A stretch of DNA of 64,000 nt, taken from NCBI GenBank assembly GCA_037974665.1, contig CM075773.1:45834080-45898079 (forward strand), read 5' to 3'. This document shows positions 48,126 through 59,100 of this stretch, one piece after another (the first letter of the stretch is position 1; each line of letters begins with the position of its first letter). The stretch is from Ehretia macrophylla. Lineage: Eukaryota > Streptophyta > Magnoliopsida > Boraginales > Ehretiaceae. Below the pieces are notes generated by a model. The model was given only the letters and a program-made list of their open reading frames with translations, made no database searches and was not told where the DNA came from. The translations under genes and the position numbers were made by a program.

Positions 48126-50559
48126 TGTGATACCCCGAACCTGGCATGCATTTAATTAAGTGTTATCTTAAATGTTAGTATTGAATTTTGTGTTTATTTT
48201 TAGTTAAACATTCATTTGTAGCTTTATTTTTATATTGCTTTTAGAAGTAATTAAAATAATACTTGAGTTAATATGTTAACGGAGTATCAACTACTTTTCA
48301 TATGTATGTTACTTGGTTTTATTTTCTTGCACCTTGATGCTCGGTTTTCAATTAAATGAAAAGTAGCTCCGAGCCGGAGTAAATTTTGAACTATGTTGCT
48401 TTTCAAAAATTATATTTTTCTTATATTCCATAATATTTAGGTGTTATTCATTCTTCATCGTTTTGTGCATAGCATATCGAGAGTGGTAGTTAGAGAGTGT
48501 TTTCTAGTCCTCAGCAAATAGTGAAAACTAGTATTTAGTGTTTTAATTTTAGTATTTTAGTTGATTGTTGATTAGAATTAAAACTGTATTAGTGGTTTTA
48601 AGCTTAAAATGCACAAAATGAACTACCTTGACCAAGTTTAGTTAGCATTGACCAAGGGACCTTGACTATTTGACTTAGTTGTCACCTTATAAGCATAAAC
48701 ATACAAAAAAAAAAAAGTAAAAGCTGAAAAAAAGAAGGCCATGGCCGAAAATACAAGAGGAAAAGAAAAAAAAAAGATTTCAACTTCAAAACTTCAAATC
48801 TTCGCAGAGCTTGCACGGGGTTGTTTCCGAGGCATCCAACGAGGTTTTCCTAGCGTCTAGGAACGTCTAAGATGGGGGTTTCATCGTTATTTGCGCATTT
48901 GAAATAATTGTGTTTAAACTTTAATTTTTAGGTTTTAGCCGTAGATTGTTATTTTAATCGTTTTGATGCTTAAAGAATGTTCCTTGACAATTGTAGAACA
49001 TGTATTTGTAGACCTTTAGCATTTTCTACGGTTAAATATAGCTATTGTAATTTGAAATGCCAATTGAATAGTAAAATATGAATAGTAAACCCTTGTTTCG
49101 TAGAAATTGCTCCGTTATGCGTTCTATTGATGTGAAAAGATGCTAGATATGCTAGAATGCCTAAATGCATGATTTGTTCGGATTGTGTAATGGAAAAACG
49201 AGGAAAAATGCCTTGGTACAAGTTGGGGTCGTTTAGGTCGAGTTTAGCATTTTCTCGTTTTACGTGATGGCATTGTCTCGAGAGGCCATGGAAGCACTTT
49301 TGGTGTGGTCATGGCGTTGGTTGGGTGCTTGGTTAGGGTAGCGGTAGTTCAAACGAGCAAAGGGAGAAATTGGGGCTTTGCGGGAATTCTAGGGTAAAAT
49401 AGGGTTTCGTGGTCTTTAGACGTGCCTTATAGTGTCCTAGGAGGAATGGTGAAGTCGGTTTCCAAAACTCGTGGCTCGTTTGAAAGTAGTAGCGTTTTGA
49501 AAGTTGAGGTCATTTGGTGATTTTGTTTGTTTTCATAATGTAATGCCTATAGAATGCTTATTATTGCTTGTTATGCTTGTTAAAGTTAGTTATGGTTGAA
49601 TTGTATATCAATTGTTGATAATGCTTGTTAGTATTGTTCTTGTTACTTTATTGATTATAATTGCTTATTGTATCGCATGTTGTTACTAACATGCACTTCA
49701 GTGCCTTGCTCGATTATCGTTATATATCTCGTATTGCATTGCATAAGTGTCAGGCGCGTGAGTAATGGGCCTCTCTGGGTAGCCTCGGGCTGCCAGTGTT
49801 GGTTGCTCTAGCTCCGTGTCCTATTCCCTTTCTCGCTTGGGTTGCCGCCCAGGGAGTTTTGGGCCGTAGAATTGACAGAGTATGTCCGGAGTACTCTAAC
49901 GGAAGTTATAAGGTGGGTGAGCCGGCGCGTCATCATTAAAGTCATCGAAGTCATGATCGGTACATTTCTCGCTCGAGTGAACCATAGCCTTCAAAGTGTG
50001 GTATAACTTTGAATGGTTGTGTTAATGCTTTTATTAAGTGTTTATTGTATTGATTATCTATATTGAATGCTTACTTGTCAGTTATATTGCTTAACTGCCT
50101 TATTTGCATTGCACGACTTTCTTTCTCTCCACCTCAGTATCTGTCTCGCCCTCACTGAGTATACGTGTTGAGTATACTCACTCCTCATCACCACATTTCA
50201 GGAAATGCCATATTAGTTGGAAAGTTCGTGGTTACGTGAAAGTTCGTGCTTGAAAAGTTGTCTTGCGTGCTATGTGGTTTGAGTTGTCAAAGATGAAAAG
50301 AGATAGGTTAGCTTTTAAATTAGAAACGTATATTTACATGTGTTCGCTTGTTGAGAACCAAGGCTCGGATGGCCTTGAGGTGTTTGTATGGTTGGACGTG
50401 GTGCTGATCCACTTATATGCTATTACAGGTTTTATATTTTGCCTAGAAACAGGGGAGACTCTGTCCTTCTTCCTTAAAAATTTTACCCGGGTTTGGAATT
50501 GGGATGTGATTAGATTGATTGATAGAACTCCTGGTCTCGAGAGGGATCGGGGTGTTATA
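48126..50559 (+). repeat. right LTR of LARD-type element (2434 bp)
   Basis: tgtgataccccgaacct...ggggtgttata, followed by gatac (50560-50564). The last dinucleotide is TA rather than CA. Confidence 0.9.
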
Positions 50560-50564
50560 GATAC

Positions 50565-51019
50565 TCATGCAAAATAATAGCACAAACATGCTTTTATCTC
50601 GAAATTTCAGGGTCAAAGGTAAAGTTTTTAAGTTGAACATTTCCATCACTTTGTTTTTCCATTTGTATTTGCTTTTGTCATTGAATCGCCACATCGATGC
50701 TTCCATGTCTCTTTGTTAAGCATGAATTCAAATGGTTCCTCAAACATGTAGTTCGTAGCTTACTTGATAATTTTAGAGCTTTTTGACAATAATTACAAAT
50801 TGCATATTCTCCATCATGTTTTTCGATTTTCATATGCTCCCACACAGTACTAGTCAACTTCATTTTCTTGCTATCATTACCTTGGCCTTGGGATGACGTA
50901 GGTTGTGAAACTTGGGGTTGCAAACCTTCTTGTGTTAAACTTGAAAGTTGTGTATAAGAAGGTGTTTTGCATTCGTCTTGACTTTTAATTTTTCCGTCAA
51001 CATCCATTGGTGATGACAT
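50565..51019 (-). pseudogene. N-terminal part of hAT transposase with BED zinc finger
   Basis: The minus-strand ATG at 51019 opens MSSPMDVDGKIKSQ. After a Gln/Ser-rich linker, STVWEHMKIEKHDGEYAIC begins a BED finger (W, CNYC, then NHLNSC with the His and Cys ligands). After RHGSIDVAIQ the frame shifts at about 50685, and one stop precedes the junction with 43917. It is the beginning of the same gene as 43646-43917, now separated by the LTR element. Related in type but not closely similar to the transposase at 22842-25363. Not translatable as an enzyme. Confidence 0.8.
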
Positions 51020-51420
51020 TTTGTATTCAAAACTCCAATCTGAAATAATAATGCAAAATATTCGAACTCTCAATTCAAGAAAATTAGCAATAGAACATAA
51101 ATAAGAGTATTCTTACTAGAATAAAAATAAAGGAAGCATATACATAATATAAAAGCATAGGATTAATCATTCAGTTAGTCAAGTGCCCTGAACAATTAGA
51201 GTGTATTGGAGTGAAGGATTTTGACAAGATTTGAAAATCTGTAATCAACTGATGAATGGCTTGTTCTCTTATGTAGTGATAAGGCTAACACCATGTCACC
51301 AAATCTGATTCACAAAAGCAAATCTGCGTCATGCAATACATAAGCATTAACTCAAGTTATATTGTATTGTGGTGATATATCTTTATCTTCCTTTAATGCA
51401 TATATGCTTAACTATGAATC
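51020..51420. other. upstream part of the old hAT element
   Basis: AT-rich, presumably 5' leader/intron of the hAT gene. No other feature seen. Confidence 0.4.
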
Positions 51421-51787
51421 TTTTTTTTTTGGCAAAAGGAGGGGTACTTCCCTCTGAGAATTTATTAATCACAAAAAGAGTGTACAAAGGTGGAGGGGGA
51501 CATTCAGGCCTAGACCTCCACATGAGGATAGGGGACTTACCTGCCCTCTCATCCAATTAAACTAGAAGATATACAAACCATCTCTTCTTACAATGATCCT
51601 ACAAGGAGCCTTAGAAAAGTTGTTAGGCGGAGAGTTGGGAAAAAGACCAACTTTCCAAGAAACAACTTAACTAAGAGCAAAAGCAAAATCAAAAGGTACC
51701 AAGAAAAACAACTCCTACCAGCTCTAATACAAGATTTAAAGGAACTAAAAATAAGGATAAGGATCAAACCAGCCAAAGATAGCTCAA
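51421..51787 (-). other. LINE 3'UTR and A tail
   Basis: From the ORF2 stop at 51788 down to the T10 run; ends (minus strand) ccccctccttttgcc-type sequence then A10. Confidence 0.7.
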
Positions 51788-54700
51788 TTAAAATCTAAAT
51801 TGCGGAAGACTTGCTTTGTCAAGGCGTAACATACCTCGCAGCTTGCTTAAATTGTGAGCATTATCAAGGACTTGTAGTTTATGCGCTTGAACCCCCAGAT
51901 TGGCAAGGTAATCAGCAGATTGATTACCCTTTCTAAAAATGTGAGAAATAAAGGCTCTGCAATCTCTTAACAATTTTCTAGCAGCTTGTACTTCATAACA
52001 TGTATCCCAGGAACCATAAGTATCTTGCTTCACGAGGTTGACAACACCAAGTGCATCCATCTCTACCCATAAGCCAGAGAAGCCCTTTTCTTAACACAAC
52101 TGAAGGCCTTCAATAAGAGCCAATAATTCAATTTTAAAAAGATTTTGCCTCCCCACATTAAAGAAGAAACCAAATATCATGTTTCCTCTGGAATCACGAA
52201 GGATGCCTCATCCACTTGCAACACCTTCATACCCATGCACACTGCCATCAATATTAAGCTTATAACATCCTTCCATAGGTTTTTTCCAACTCACCATTTT
52301 AGGGAAGTTAATAAGGGGCTTGTCATATTGACAGTAGAAGAGAGGGGCAATGGATAAGTCTCATTTCTAATGCCATCTCTTTAAAAGACCTGCCTAAAAA
52401 AGTTGTGCAACAAGCCTACAAGTACGCCAAATTACCCTCGTCGAATAGAACCCCAAGTTTCTGTGTTTAGCTTCATTTCTCTTACCCCACAGAAACCAAA
52501 AACAAAAGATAGGGATGAGGATTCTAATGTGGCCTTTTCTCACATAGTCGCTTGAAAAAATCCAAGCTAAAAGACAATGTTTGAGAGAACCTAAGGATGG
52601 TAATTTAATTTCAAAAAGATGGGCAAAGTGTTCCCAAACTTTAATGGCTGCAGCACTAGACAGGAAGCAGTGTGTAATGGATTCAACATCTTTGCAACAT
52701 TGACAACAAGAGGCAAGAATGATACCTTTATCCTGCATTCTACTTTCAACAAGTATCCAATTGTGAAGCAATCTCCAAATGAAAAAGAGATTTTAAGGGG
52801 AATGGAATTGTACCAGATAAATTGAAATATCAATTGGTTGGACCTTTTTAGTCTAATGTAGTTCCAAGCACTTCCCAGGCTGAACTTCCCATATGCAGTT
52901 AAGCTCCAAATAACCTTGTCCTTTTGATTTTCATCAATAGGAATTTTGATAATGTCTTGAATTTTACTAGCAGGAAGGACAGAGGCAAGCTTCTCTTTGA
53001 TCCAGTTACCATTATGAATGAAGTGGCAAACATTGGTTGAAGAAGAAGATTCAAAAGAAGCAAAATTGTAAGAGGAGTTTCTCCAACCCAAGTATCATGC
53101 CAAAAGGAAATATAGGCATCACCAATTTTCCATTTAATGAACTGTTCACAATTGTGTCCTGCAGCTTTCATTCTCTTCCACAGGGGAGAGTCATAAGATT
53201 TGATATTTACCAAGCAATGATGTTGGCCAGTACAATAGGTTTCTTTCATGAAGGAGGACCAGATACTAGAGGTTGCTCTGAATTTCCACTATATTTTATA
53301 ATTTATAGCTTCACTTAAATCAACAAGAGATCTTATTCCAAGGCCACCTTCTTCCACAGGGAAACAAACCTAACTCTAGGATGACCAATGAATTCTTTTA
53401 GATTCAGTACTGTCACCCCACATAAATTTATTATAAAGTCTTTCCAATCTTTGAAAAACATATTTTGTGGGAGGTATAACTTGCATCAAATACATGGGCA
53501 TAGATGAAAAAGTGCTTTTTAGCACAATAGGTTTCTACCAAGTAAGAGTGTTTTCTTTTCCCAGCCAGACAATTTTTTATTGATCTTTTGAAAAATTTCA
53601 TCAAAAAGAAGGGATTTCTTAGGACCCTTATAGAGAGGGACACCAAGATACTTTAAAGGAAGTTGTTGATGCTTGAAACCAGTGACTTCAGAAATGGTTT
53701 TAATTCTAGTATCTGTCACTTTTTTGTCAACGATGAAGCAACTATTTTCCTTGTTAATTTGCTGTCCTGAAACACATTCATAGCTTTCCAAGAACTCCAT
53801 GAGTTTTTTCAAAACATTTTTACTCCCATTAGAGAAAACTATTATATCATCTACGAAGGATAGATGAGACACAAAGGAGGAGGATCCCGTGTAATATCTC
53901 AGAGACGGGAGTTTATTAAAGAGGTTATTGATGCCTCTAGCAAGGTATTCCGCTGCTATAATAAAAAGGGCTGGGGACATAGGGTCTCATTGTCTTAAGC
54001 CTCTGTCCGATTTAAAGTATCCAGTAGATTCTTCATTGACAATGAGGGAAAACCAACAATTGGAGATACATCTATTAATCTTAGAAATCCAATCATCATC
54101 AAAGCCAAATTTTTCAAGGACTTTATAAAGAAAACTCCACTGAATTCTGTCATAAGCCTTAGCCATGTCAAGTTTAAAAATCACATTATGCCCTCTGACT
54201 TTTTTAGAAATGTAATGAACTAACTCTTGAGCAAGCAATATATTGTCACTGATTTGCCTTCCAGGAGTAAAGCCACTTTGATTATCAAAGATAATCTCTG
54301 GAAAGATTTTGGCTAGTCTTTCAAATAGAATTTTAGTAATGATCTTGTTAAGCACAATACAAAGACTGATAGGCCTGAAATCATTCCAGCTCATAGGGTT
54401 CTCTTTCTTGGGATAAGGGCAAGAGTTGTAGAAGTGATACCTTTAGGGAGAGCAGCACCATGGAAGAAATCTGTGATTGCCTTATGAAAATCATCCTTAA
54501 TAATTTCCCAGCAATGTTGGTACAGTAATGAGGAGAAGCCATCTGGTCCTGCAGCACTATTGGGGTCAATGGAGAAAACTGCATGTTTAACTTCATCCAT
54601 ACTTGGTTCCCTGTTCTGCATGACATTATCAGAATAATCAATGAGCTTAGGAATAAAATTCCAGTTAGGTTCATAAGAGTGAATTTTGTAATGAGACTCA

Positions 54701-55898
54701 GCAGAAAGTAAATTTGAAAAGAATCTGATAGCCTCTTCCTTGATTTCTTGAGGGTTATCTGTCATAATATTCATGTGATTCTTGATCCTCCACACAAAGT
54801 TTATGGATCTTCTTTTTTTCATGAGTGCTTGGAAATACTTGGTGTTCTTTTCTCCTTCCACTAACCATTTACAACCTGATTTTTGTTGCCAATATCCATC
54901 CTCAATAGTGAGGATTTTGAAGAGATTGGCTTTAGCTCTTAAGAGGTCCTCGTGTTTAAAGTTGCTTGGATCACTTGCCTGCAAACCTTCAAGATAGTTC
55001 ACCTTCTCTTTAGCTTCAAGAACTTTTTGAAATATGTTACCAAAACAATTTTTGTTCCACCATTTCAAAGTTTCCTTGAGCCTGAGTTGTTTGAGCCAAA
55101 ATTTCATGATACCTTGATTAGGAAGAGGAGTCTTCCAGTTATCCTTGACAAAGTTTAAAAAAGAATGATGGTGAGTATAAACATTGAGAAATCTGAAAGA
55201 ATTAGGTCCTCTAAAAGAAAACTGAGAATAAGAAATAAGTAAAGGATAGTGATCGAAGCCTGTTCTAGCAAGGTGCTGCACATACATAATTGGAAAAAGA
55301 TTAGCCGACTCAGTAATAATGCAGACCCTGTCAAGCCTTTGAAAGATAGAGTTGTTAGTCCAGGTGTATTTATTACCAACAAAACCAACATCATTTAACC
55401 CACTGTCCAAAAGGCAGGCAACAAATTCTTCAATAGCTCTAAAACAAGGGGGAACCTTAGAAAGCCTTTCGTCAGCAGACAGGATAACATTAAAATCCCC
55501 ACCAACTAACCAAGGGCCATTTATTAATTGAGCAAAAGTAGAAAGCTTATCCCATAGTTCTCATCTTTCAATTCTACAAATTTTAGCATAAATAAAGGAG
55601 GCAAAATAGTTGCAGGCAACCAAGAACAAGATATAGAGATGAGTAAACTTTGTTGATGCTCTCTAATAACAGAGCAATTCAGATTTTCACTCCAAAACAA
55701 CCAAATCTTGTTAGAACTATTTGACGCAGAACAGTTATAGCCCAACCGCCAACCATAAAAAAAGAGTTTGCTATTATTCACCATCGGTTCAATGATAGCA
55801 AGAATGTTAGAAGAGTGAGTTTTGATCAGCTTTTTTAGTCTGCTAAGACCCTTAGGTCCTGCAATACCCCTGATATTCCAGATAAGTCTACTTATCAT
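51788..55898 (-). pseudogene. LINE ORF2 (endonuclease / reverse transcriptase / RNase H), broken
   Basis: The ATG at 55898 begins MISRLIWNIRGIAG, the endonuclease start. Later GDFNVIL and YTWTN motifs belong to the same domain, with a frameshift near 55550. The RT domain includes DPNSAAGPDGF, DFRPISLC, FTPGRQISDN, LDMAKAYDR (first catalytic Asp) and LSFVDDIIVF (the usual ADD pair as VDD). Lesions seen: a 1-base loss near 54410, and TGA instead of Gly in the LRQGDP motif at about 53984. From 53520 on, frames change often; a zf-RVT region (CCQCCKDVESITHCF) is at 52580-52720 and an RNase H with GNQSADYLANLG at 51788-52330, interrupted by TAA at about 52092. In life the protein would nick DNA and copy the LINE RNA. 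It cannot be made intact here. Confidence 0.85.
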
Positions 55899-57720
55899 TG
55901 TGGTTTATTGGAGTTGGAAGCTTTAGAAGTTTTTGAAGGAGTTTTAGTGGACAAACCTCTACTACGAGTGCGAGGTGGAGACCTTGAAGCAGTTTCAGCT
56001 ACAGTTTTTGTTGAAGGTTTACTGAGGTTCCCTTGAAGAGGAAGACTGCCTATTGATTTACTTCTAGTGAGCTCTCTAGGGTGTGATTCTTCAAGACTAT
56101 ATGTTGTATCTGAATCCTCAAAGGTATCTGAAGAAGCACACACTTTAGAAGGAAAAAAATCTGGATCTTGACAAACAGAGGGCTCTATTTGATTAGATGA
56201 GGGGTGGCTAGTATCTTGATTCTCTGGACAATGAACTCCATAAGGAATTTTTGAATCATGAGGGGGAAAGCCTTTTTCAGCATTATCTTCCACGTTCAGC
56301 TATATAAAATTTGCCAATTAGCTCTGAATTCTTGGGATGGTTTTTAGCTTCTGTTTCTGCAATTATGGGATGAGAAGACTGATTTGCTAGTGAGCTTGAA
56401 CCTTCATTATTAGGCTAGACAGTTTAAGCAAGTAAATCCACAGATTCAGCAACTTTTTCAGAAGAGTTATTAATGTCTTTATTCCAGCATTGAAAATTTG
56501 AAGCAGAACTTGTTTCTCATTGAGAGGGGAAGCGGATTTAGACTTGAAAGAAGCATTAGAGTCAAAGTTACCCATATTGGGCATTTTCTCAAACACTTGG
56601 ACTGTACTTTGATCCCCTGCTTTAGTGACTAACTGGTGTTCAACATCCTTATCCCCGGGAAGATTTTCAACATCAATAACATCATCCCCAGCAACATTAT
56701 CATCTTTACCCCCAATCTTTTTCTCCTCCTCAACTTCGTTGAGGGCATCATAGGTATTTCCAGTAGTGATCCCATTAATTTTATCCCCATTATCTTTCTT
56801 TTTGTCAGCAATATGAGATTTAGCAACATATCTACCTTTTTCCAAGTGTGATCCTCTTTTTGTTGAGGGATGTCCTGCCGAGGTCCAACATGTTCTGTAG
56901 CCAAATTTTTTTTTATCTTTGTTTCCATCTCCTTTGCCTTTGTCTCTATCTCCTTTGTCTTTGTCTTCATATCCTTTATTGTTAGCTGCTTGCCTAGGTT
57001 TGTTGTTCTCTTTAAAGCACTCACTTTGCGGGTGACCAAGATGAAAACACTTGGTGCAGTAATCTGGCATTTTTTCAAATTTAACCTCTTGCTAGTAGCC
57101 TCCGATGTTTTGACCATAATTTTTATCTCAAATTTGACTCCAAATCTACTCTGGTAGTGTTTGTAAACAGTCGTATTCGATACATACTCGAGCTAGAGCT
57201 GGGCGAGAGCCATTAGATGTGCGTTCATCCATTTGTAATGGTGTCCCTAGGTCTTTCGCAATGTTCAATAGTGAGGATTTCTCAAAAAGATGAGCCCTAA
57301 GAGACGAAAATGAAACTAGATTGGAACAATGGAGGATTCCTTTTCAGGAGAGAAATCCATAGACCATTTGAATGTCCGCATCTTGTTGCCTGCAATATAC
57401 CAATTTTCTTTCTCCCACATCCGCTTGTAATCTAGGTCATTTGTAAGCTTGATGAGGATGTGCTTTGGATCTAACCACTATAGGTCAAAAGCCCCCAATA
57501 AGCTTCACACCGACAAAGGCTTTACGGATCTGCTACATTTTAGGCATGCGAGTAAATTTACCCACGATTGCAAATCGCAGTGGTTTTGTAAGAGCTTCGA
57601 TTTCATCACTAAAGAAAACCATTGATGGAGCATTCTTGTATGTTTGGGAGTACTCAGTCACTTTGGACGTTGCAAAAGTTAAGCAATTAAGCAGCTCTAC
57701 GGCTGTAATTTTAGATTAGC
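55895..57720 (-). pseudogene. LINE ORF1 (DUF4283 and CCHC zinc knuckle), broken
   Basis: The N-terminal third (57720-57120) is a DUF4283 nucleic-acid-binding domain, recognisable from AVELLNCLTFATSKVTEYSQ onward but cut by several stops. The C-terminal part opens at MPDYCTKCFHLGHPQSEC (57070), a CX2CX4HX4C knuckle, then a long Lys/Asp/Gly-rich stretch. A frame change near 56390 leads into a Ser/Pro-rich tail (MEDNAEKGFPPHDSKIP, from 56293) ending SNSNKPQ at a TGA at 55897-55895. This TGA overlaps the ORF2 ATG (ATGA). ORF1 proteins bind LINE RNA as chaperones. Confidence 0.8.
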
Positions 57721-58090
57721 TAAAACAATAGGTAAATATAAATTACCAGGGTTAACAATTAATAATAAGAATTGAATTGGGCTATATGCCCACAACTATT
57801 AATTTTGGATCAATATTAAAAAGTTATTATTTTCTTAAACAATATGTTATATGTGTATGTATATAAATATATAAATATTTTATTAATTTATTATTTACTA
57901 AATTAATAATCCAGTTTTCGGGTTTCAGATTTTTTTTAATTGCGATTACCAAACTCTATCAGACTATCCGTCGGTATCCACTTATAAAAATCAAACCCGT
58001 ACGGATACTCCATCGTTTTCTTAAACGAGTTTATAATCGGGTCGGATACCTATCGAATTCAGGTTTAAACACTACCCGTTGTCATCCCTA
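57721..58090 (-). other. 5'-terminal region of the old hAT element
   Basis: Contains subterminal words cgggtttcag, cccgtacggatactcc, gggtcggatacc and the terminal cccgttgtcatcccta, typical of plant hAT ends. Non-coding. Confidence 0.6.
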
Positions 58091-58167
58091 CTACAAACTA
58101 TTCTTGTACTAACAGGATATTTCTAAAAGCATGCCACTAATCTATCCTTCATCACAAGAGCACTTCT

Positions 58168-59100
58168 TTACACAACTTGGATTAATGGATTACGACTAGA
58201 GTTCATCCTTAGGCTGCTTGAAGAAGGATTGGCATGAAAAGCTGACTGCGTTGTTGTGCAGGAAAATTTCACATTTAGTCTCTATTGTTTGCAACATGTT
58301 TCAGTTTAGTCCCTATTATTTAAAATATCTCAATTTAGTCCCTATTATTTCACCAAAAGTTTCAATTTAGTCTCTATTGTTTAAAATGTCTCAATTTAGT
58401 CCCTATTATTTAAAATATCTCAATTTAGTCCCTATTGTTTCCAAACAGTTTTAATTTCGTCCTTATTATTTTTAAAAAGTTTCAATTTCATCCATATTGT
58501 TTTCTTAAAGTTTCAAATTTGTCCCTATTATCCAATGACTAAATTAAAATTTTTTGAGAAATAATAGGGACGAATTTGAAACTTTTTGAAAACAATAGGG
58601 ACAAAATTGAAACTTTTTAGGAAACAATAAGGACGAAATTGAAAACTTTAAACAATAGAGATGAAATTGAAATTTTTAGAAAAATAATAGGGACTAAATT
58701 GAGACATTTTAAATAATAGGGACTAAACTAAAAATTTTTGCAAATAATAAGAACTAAATGTGAGATTTTCCCTTGTCATGCCTTCAACTAATTTCAATGA
58801 GAGAGAAGGCAGTCGTGCAACACCAATGGATTCCCCTAAACTCAGATTTTGAAATGCCAAGCAGCTCATCAACATTGATTGGGCTTTTGGAATGAACTGC
58901 TGTTGGCTTAAGCACGTCATGTGTCCCCTCTTTCGCCTGCTCTACATTGCACCCAGGCCAAATTGGAAAAGACAACGGGAAAATTGGTGCAACATAGGCA
59001 AGATATACGACTGGATAAGAGTTTTGCTTTGTGTCTCCATTTGTTGAGAGTTTTCAGAGACAAAATCAGTTGATGATACTGGGGGTGTTGATGGACTACA
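58168..59100 (-). pseudogene. C-terminal fragment of a MYBS3/KUA1-type single-repeat MYB transcription factor, split by a MITE
   Basis: Minus-strand codons read PLSFPIWPGCNVEQAKEG, THDVLKPTAVHSKSPINVDELLGISK, then after a +1 shift near 58846 LSLGESIG and PSLSLKLVEGMT; on the far side of the MITE (58260-58772) follows TQSAFHANPSSSS and the stop TAA at 58170-58168. This series (PFPxWPxxN, HxVLKPxxV, NVDELxGMSxLSLGE, LSLKLxxxxxRQSAFHANP) is the conserved C-terminus of I-box-binding-like R1 MYBs such as MYBS3 and KUA1; the assignment is from memory of the family. The region up to about 59100 (SPSTPPVSSTDFVSENSQQ) may be the start of the same exon. The MYB DNA-binding repeat is not found upstream, so this is a gene fragment. 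Intact members are nuclear regulators; this copy is not functional. Confidence 0.65.
58260..58772. mobile_element. hairpin MITE E (513 bp) of tandem 'tttagtccctatt' units, in MYB pseudogene
   Basis: The two halves are reverse complements for about 245 bp each, ending aggaaaatttcacattta and its mirror taaatgtgagattttccc. Each arm is built of about seven caatttagtccctattattt-like units. Flanking 9-bp repeats are ttgttgtgc (58251-58259) and ttgtcatgc (58773-58781), 7 of 9 identical. Removing the element and one repeat joins the MYB codons in frame, which supports the boundaries. MULE-type by duplication size. Confidence 0.85.

Larger units (their letters stand above)
43918..50559 (+). mobile_element. 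non-autonomous LTR retrotransposon (LARD-type, 6.6 kb)
   Basis: Two near-identical LTRs (43918-46394 and 48126-50559) bracket a 1.73-kb internal region. A tRNA-Met primer site follows the left LTR, and a polypurine tract precedes the right one. A 5-bp duplication gatac flanks the element. No gag, protease, RT, RNase H or integrase motif is present, so it must depend on enzymes from another element. LTR length and the tgtgatacYccg...cggggtgttaca termini suggest a derivative of Tekay/Del chromoviruses (inference). LTR similarity by eye is high, so insertion is fairly recent. Confidence 0.9.
51421..57720 (-). mobile_element. nearly full-length L1-type LINE, decayed
   Basis: On the minus strand, ORF1 (DUF4283 plus CCHC knuckle), ORF2 (endonuclease, RT, zf-RVT, RNase H) and a 3'UTR of about 360 bp are in order and end in a short A tail (T10 at 51421-51430). 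The tail matches those at 16099 and 36769. Many frameshifts and stops make it inactive. The 5' limit is approximate: similarity to ORF1 begins near 57720 and no clear target duplication was found, so it may be slightly 5'-truncated. It lies inside the old hAT element. Confidence 0.85.
43415..58090 (-). mobile_element. old hAT element (RICESLEEPER-like), expanded to 14.7 kb by two nested retroelements
   Basis: The right end, read on the minus strand, is tagggatgacaacgggtag; the left end ends caatgggt(tcggg) after a degraded start. Imperfect 8-bp duplications ctacaagt (43407-43414) and ctacaaac (58091-58098) flank it. Subterminal ggttcgggtttgg / gggtatcc words lie at both ends (43430-43530, 57910-58060). 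Transposase exon pieces lie at 43646-43917 and 50565-51019, minus strand. Removing the LTR element and the LINE leaves roughly 1.7 kb, so the catalytic and dimerisation parts have been deleted. Confidence 0.7.

Noticed and set aside
46107-50577. A roughly 100-codon frame (MWLELSKMKRDRLAFKLE... type) present in both LTRs at 46107 and 50263
   Set aside because: Its conservation follows from recent LTR duplication; it runs through the LTR 3' end and has no known domain.
51788-55898. RT/RNase H region as an endogenous virus
   Set aside because: Domain order (endonuclease, RT, zf-RVT, RNase H), DUF4283 ORF1 and an A tail identify an L1-type LINE; no capsid, movement or integrase motif is present.
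57721-57840. A target-site duplication for the 51-57 kb LINE
   Set aside because: The flank aactatgaatc before the T run has no convincing partner near 57.7-57.9 kb, so the 5' boundary is left approximate.
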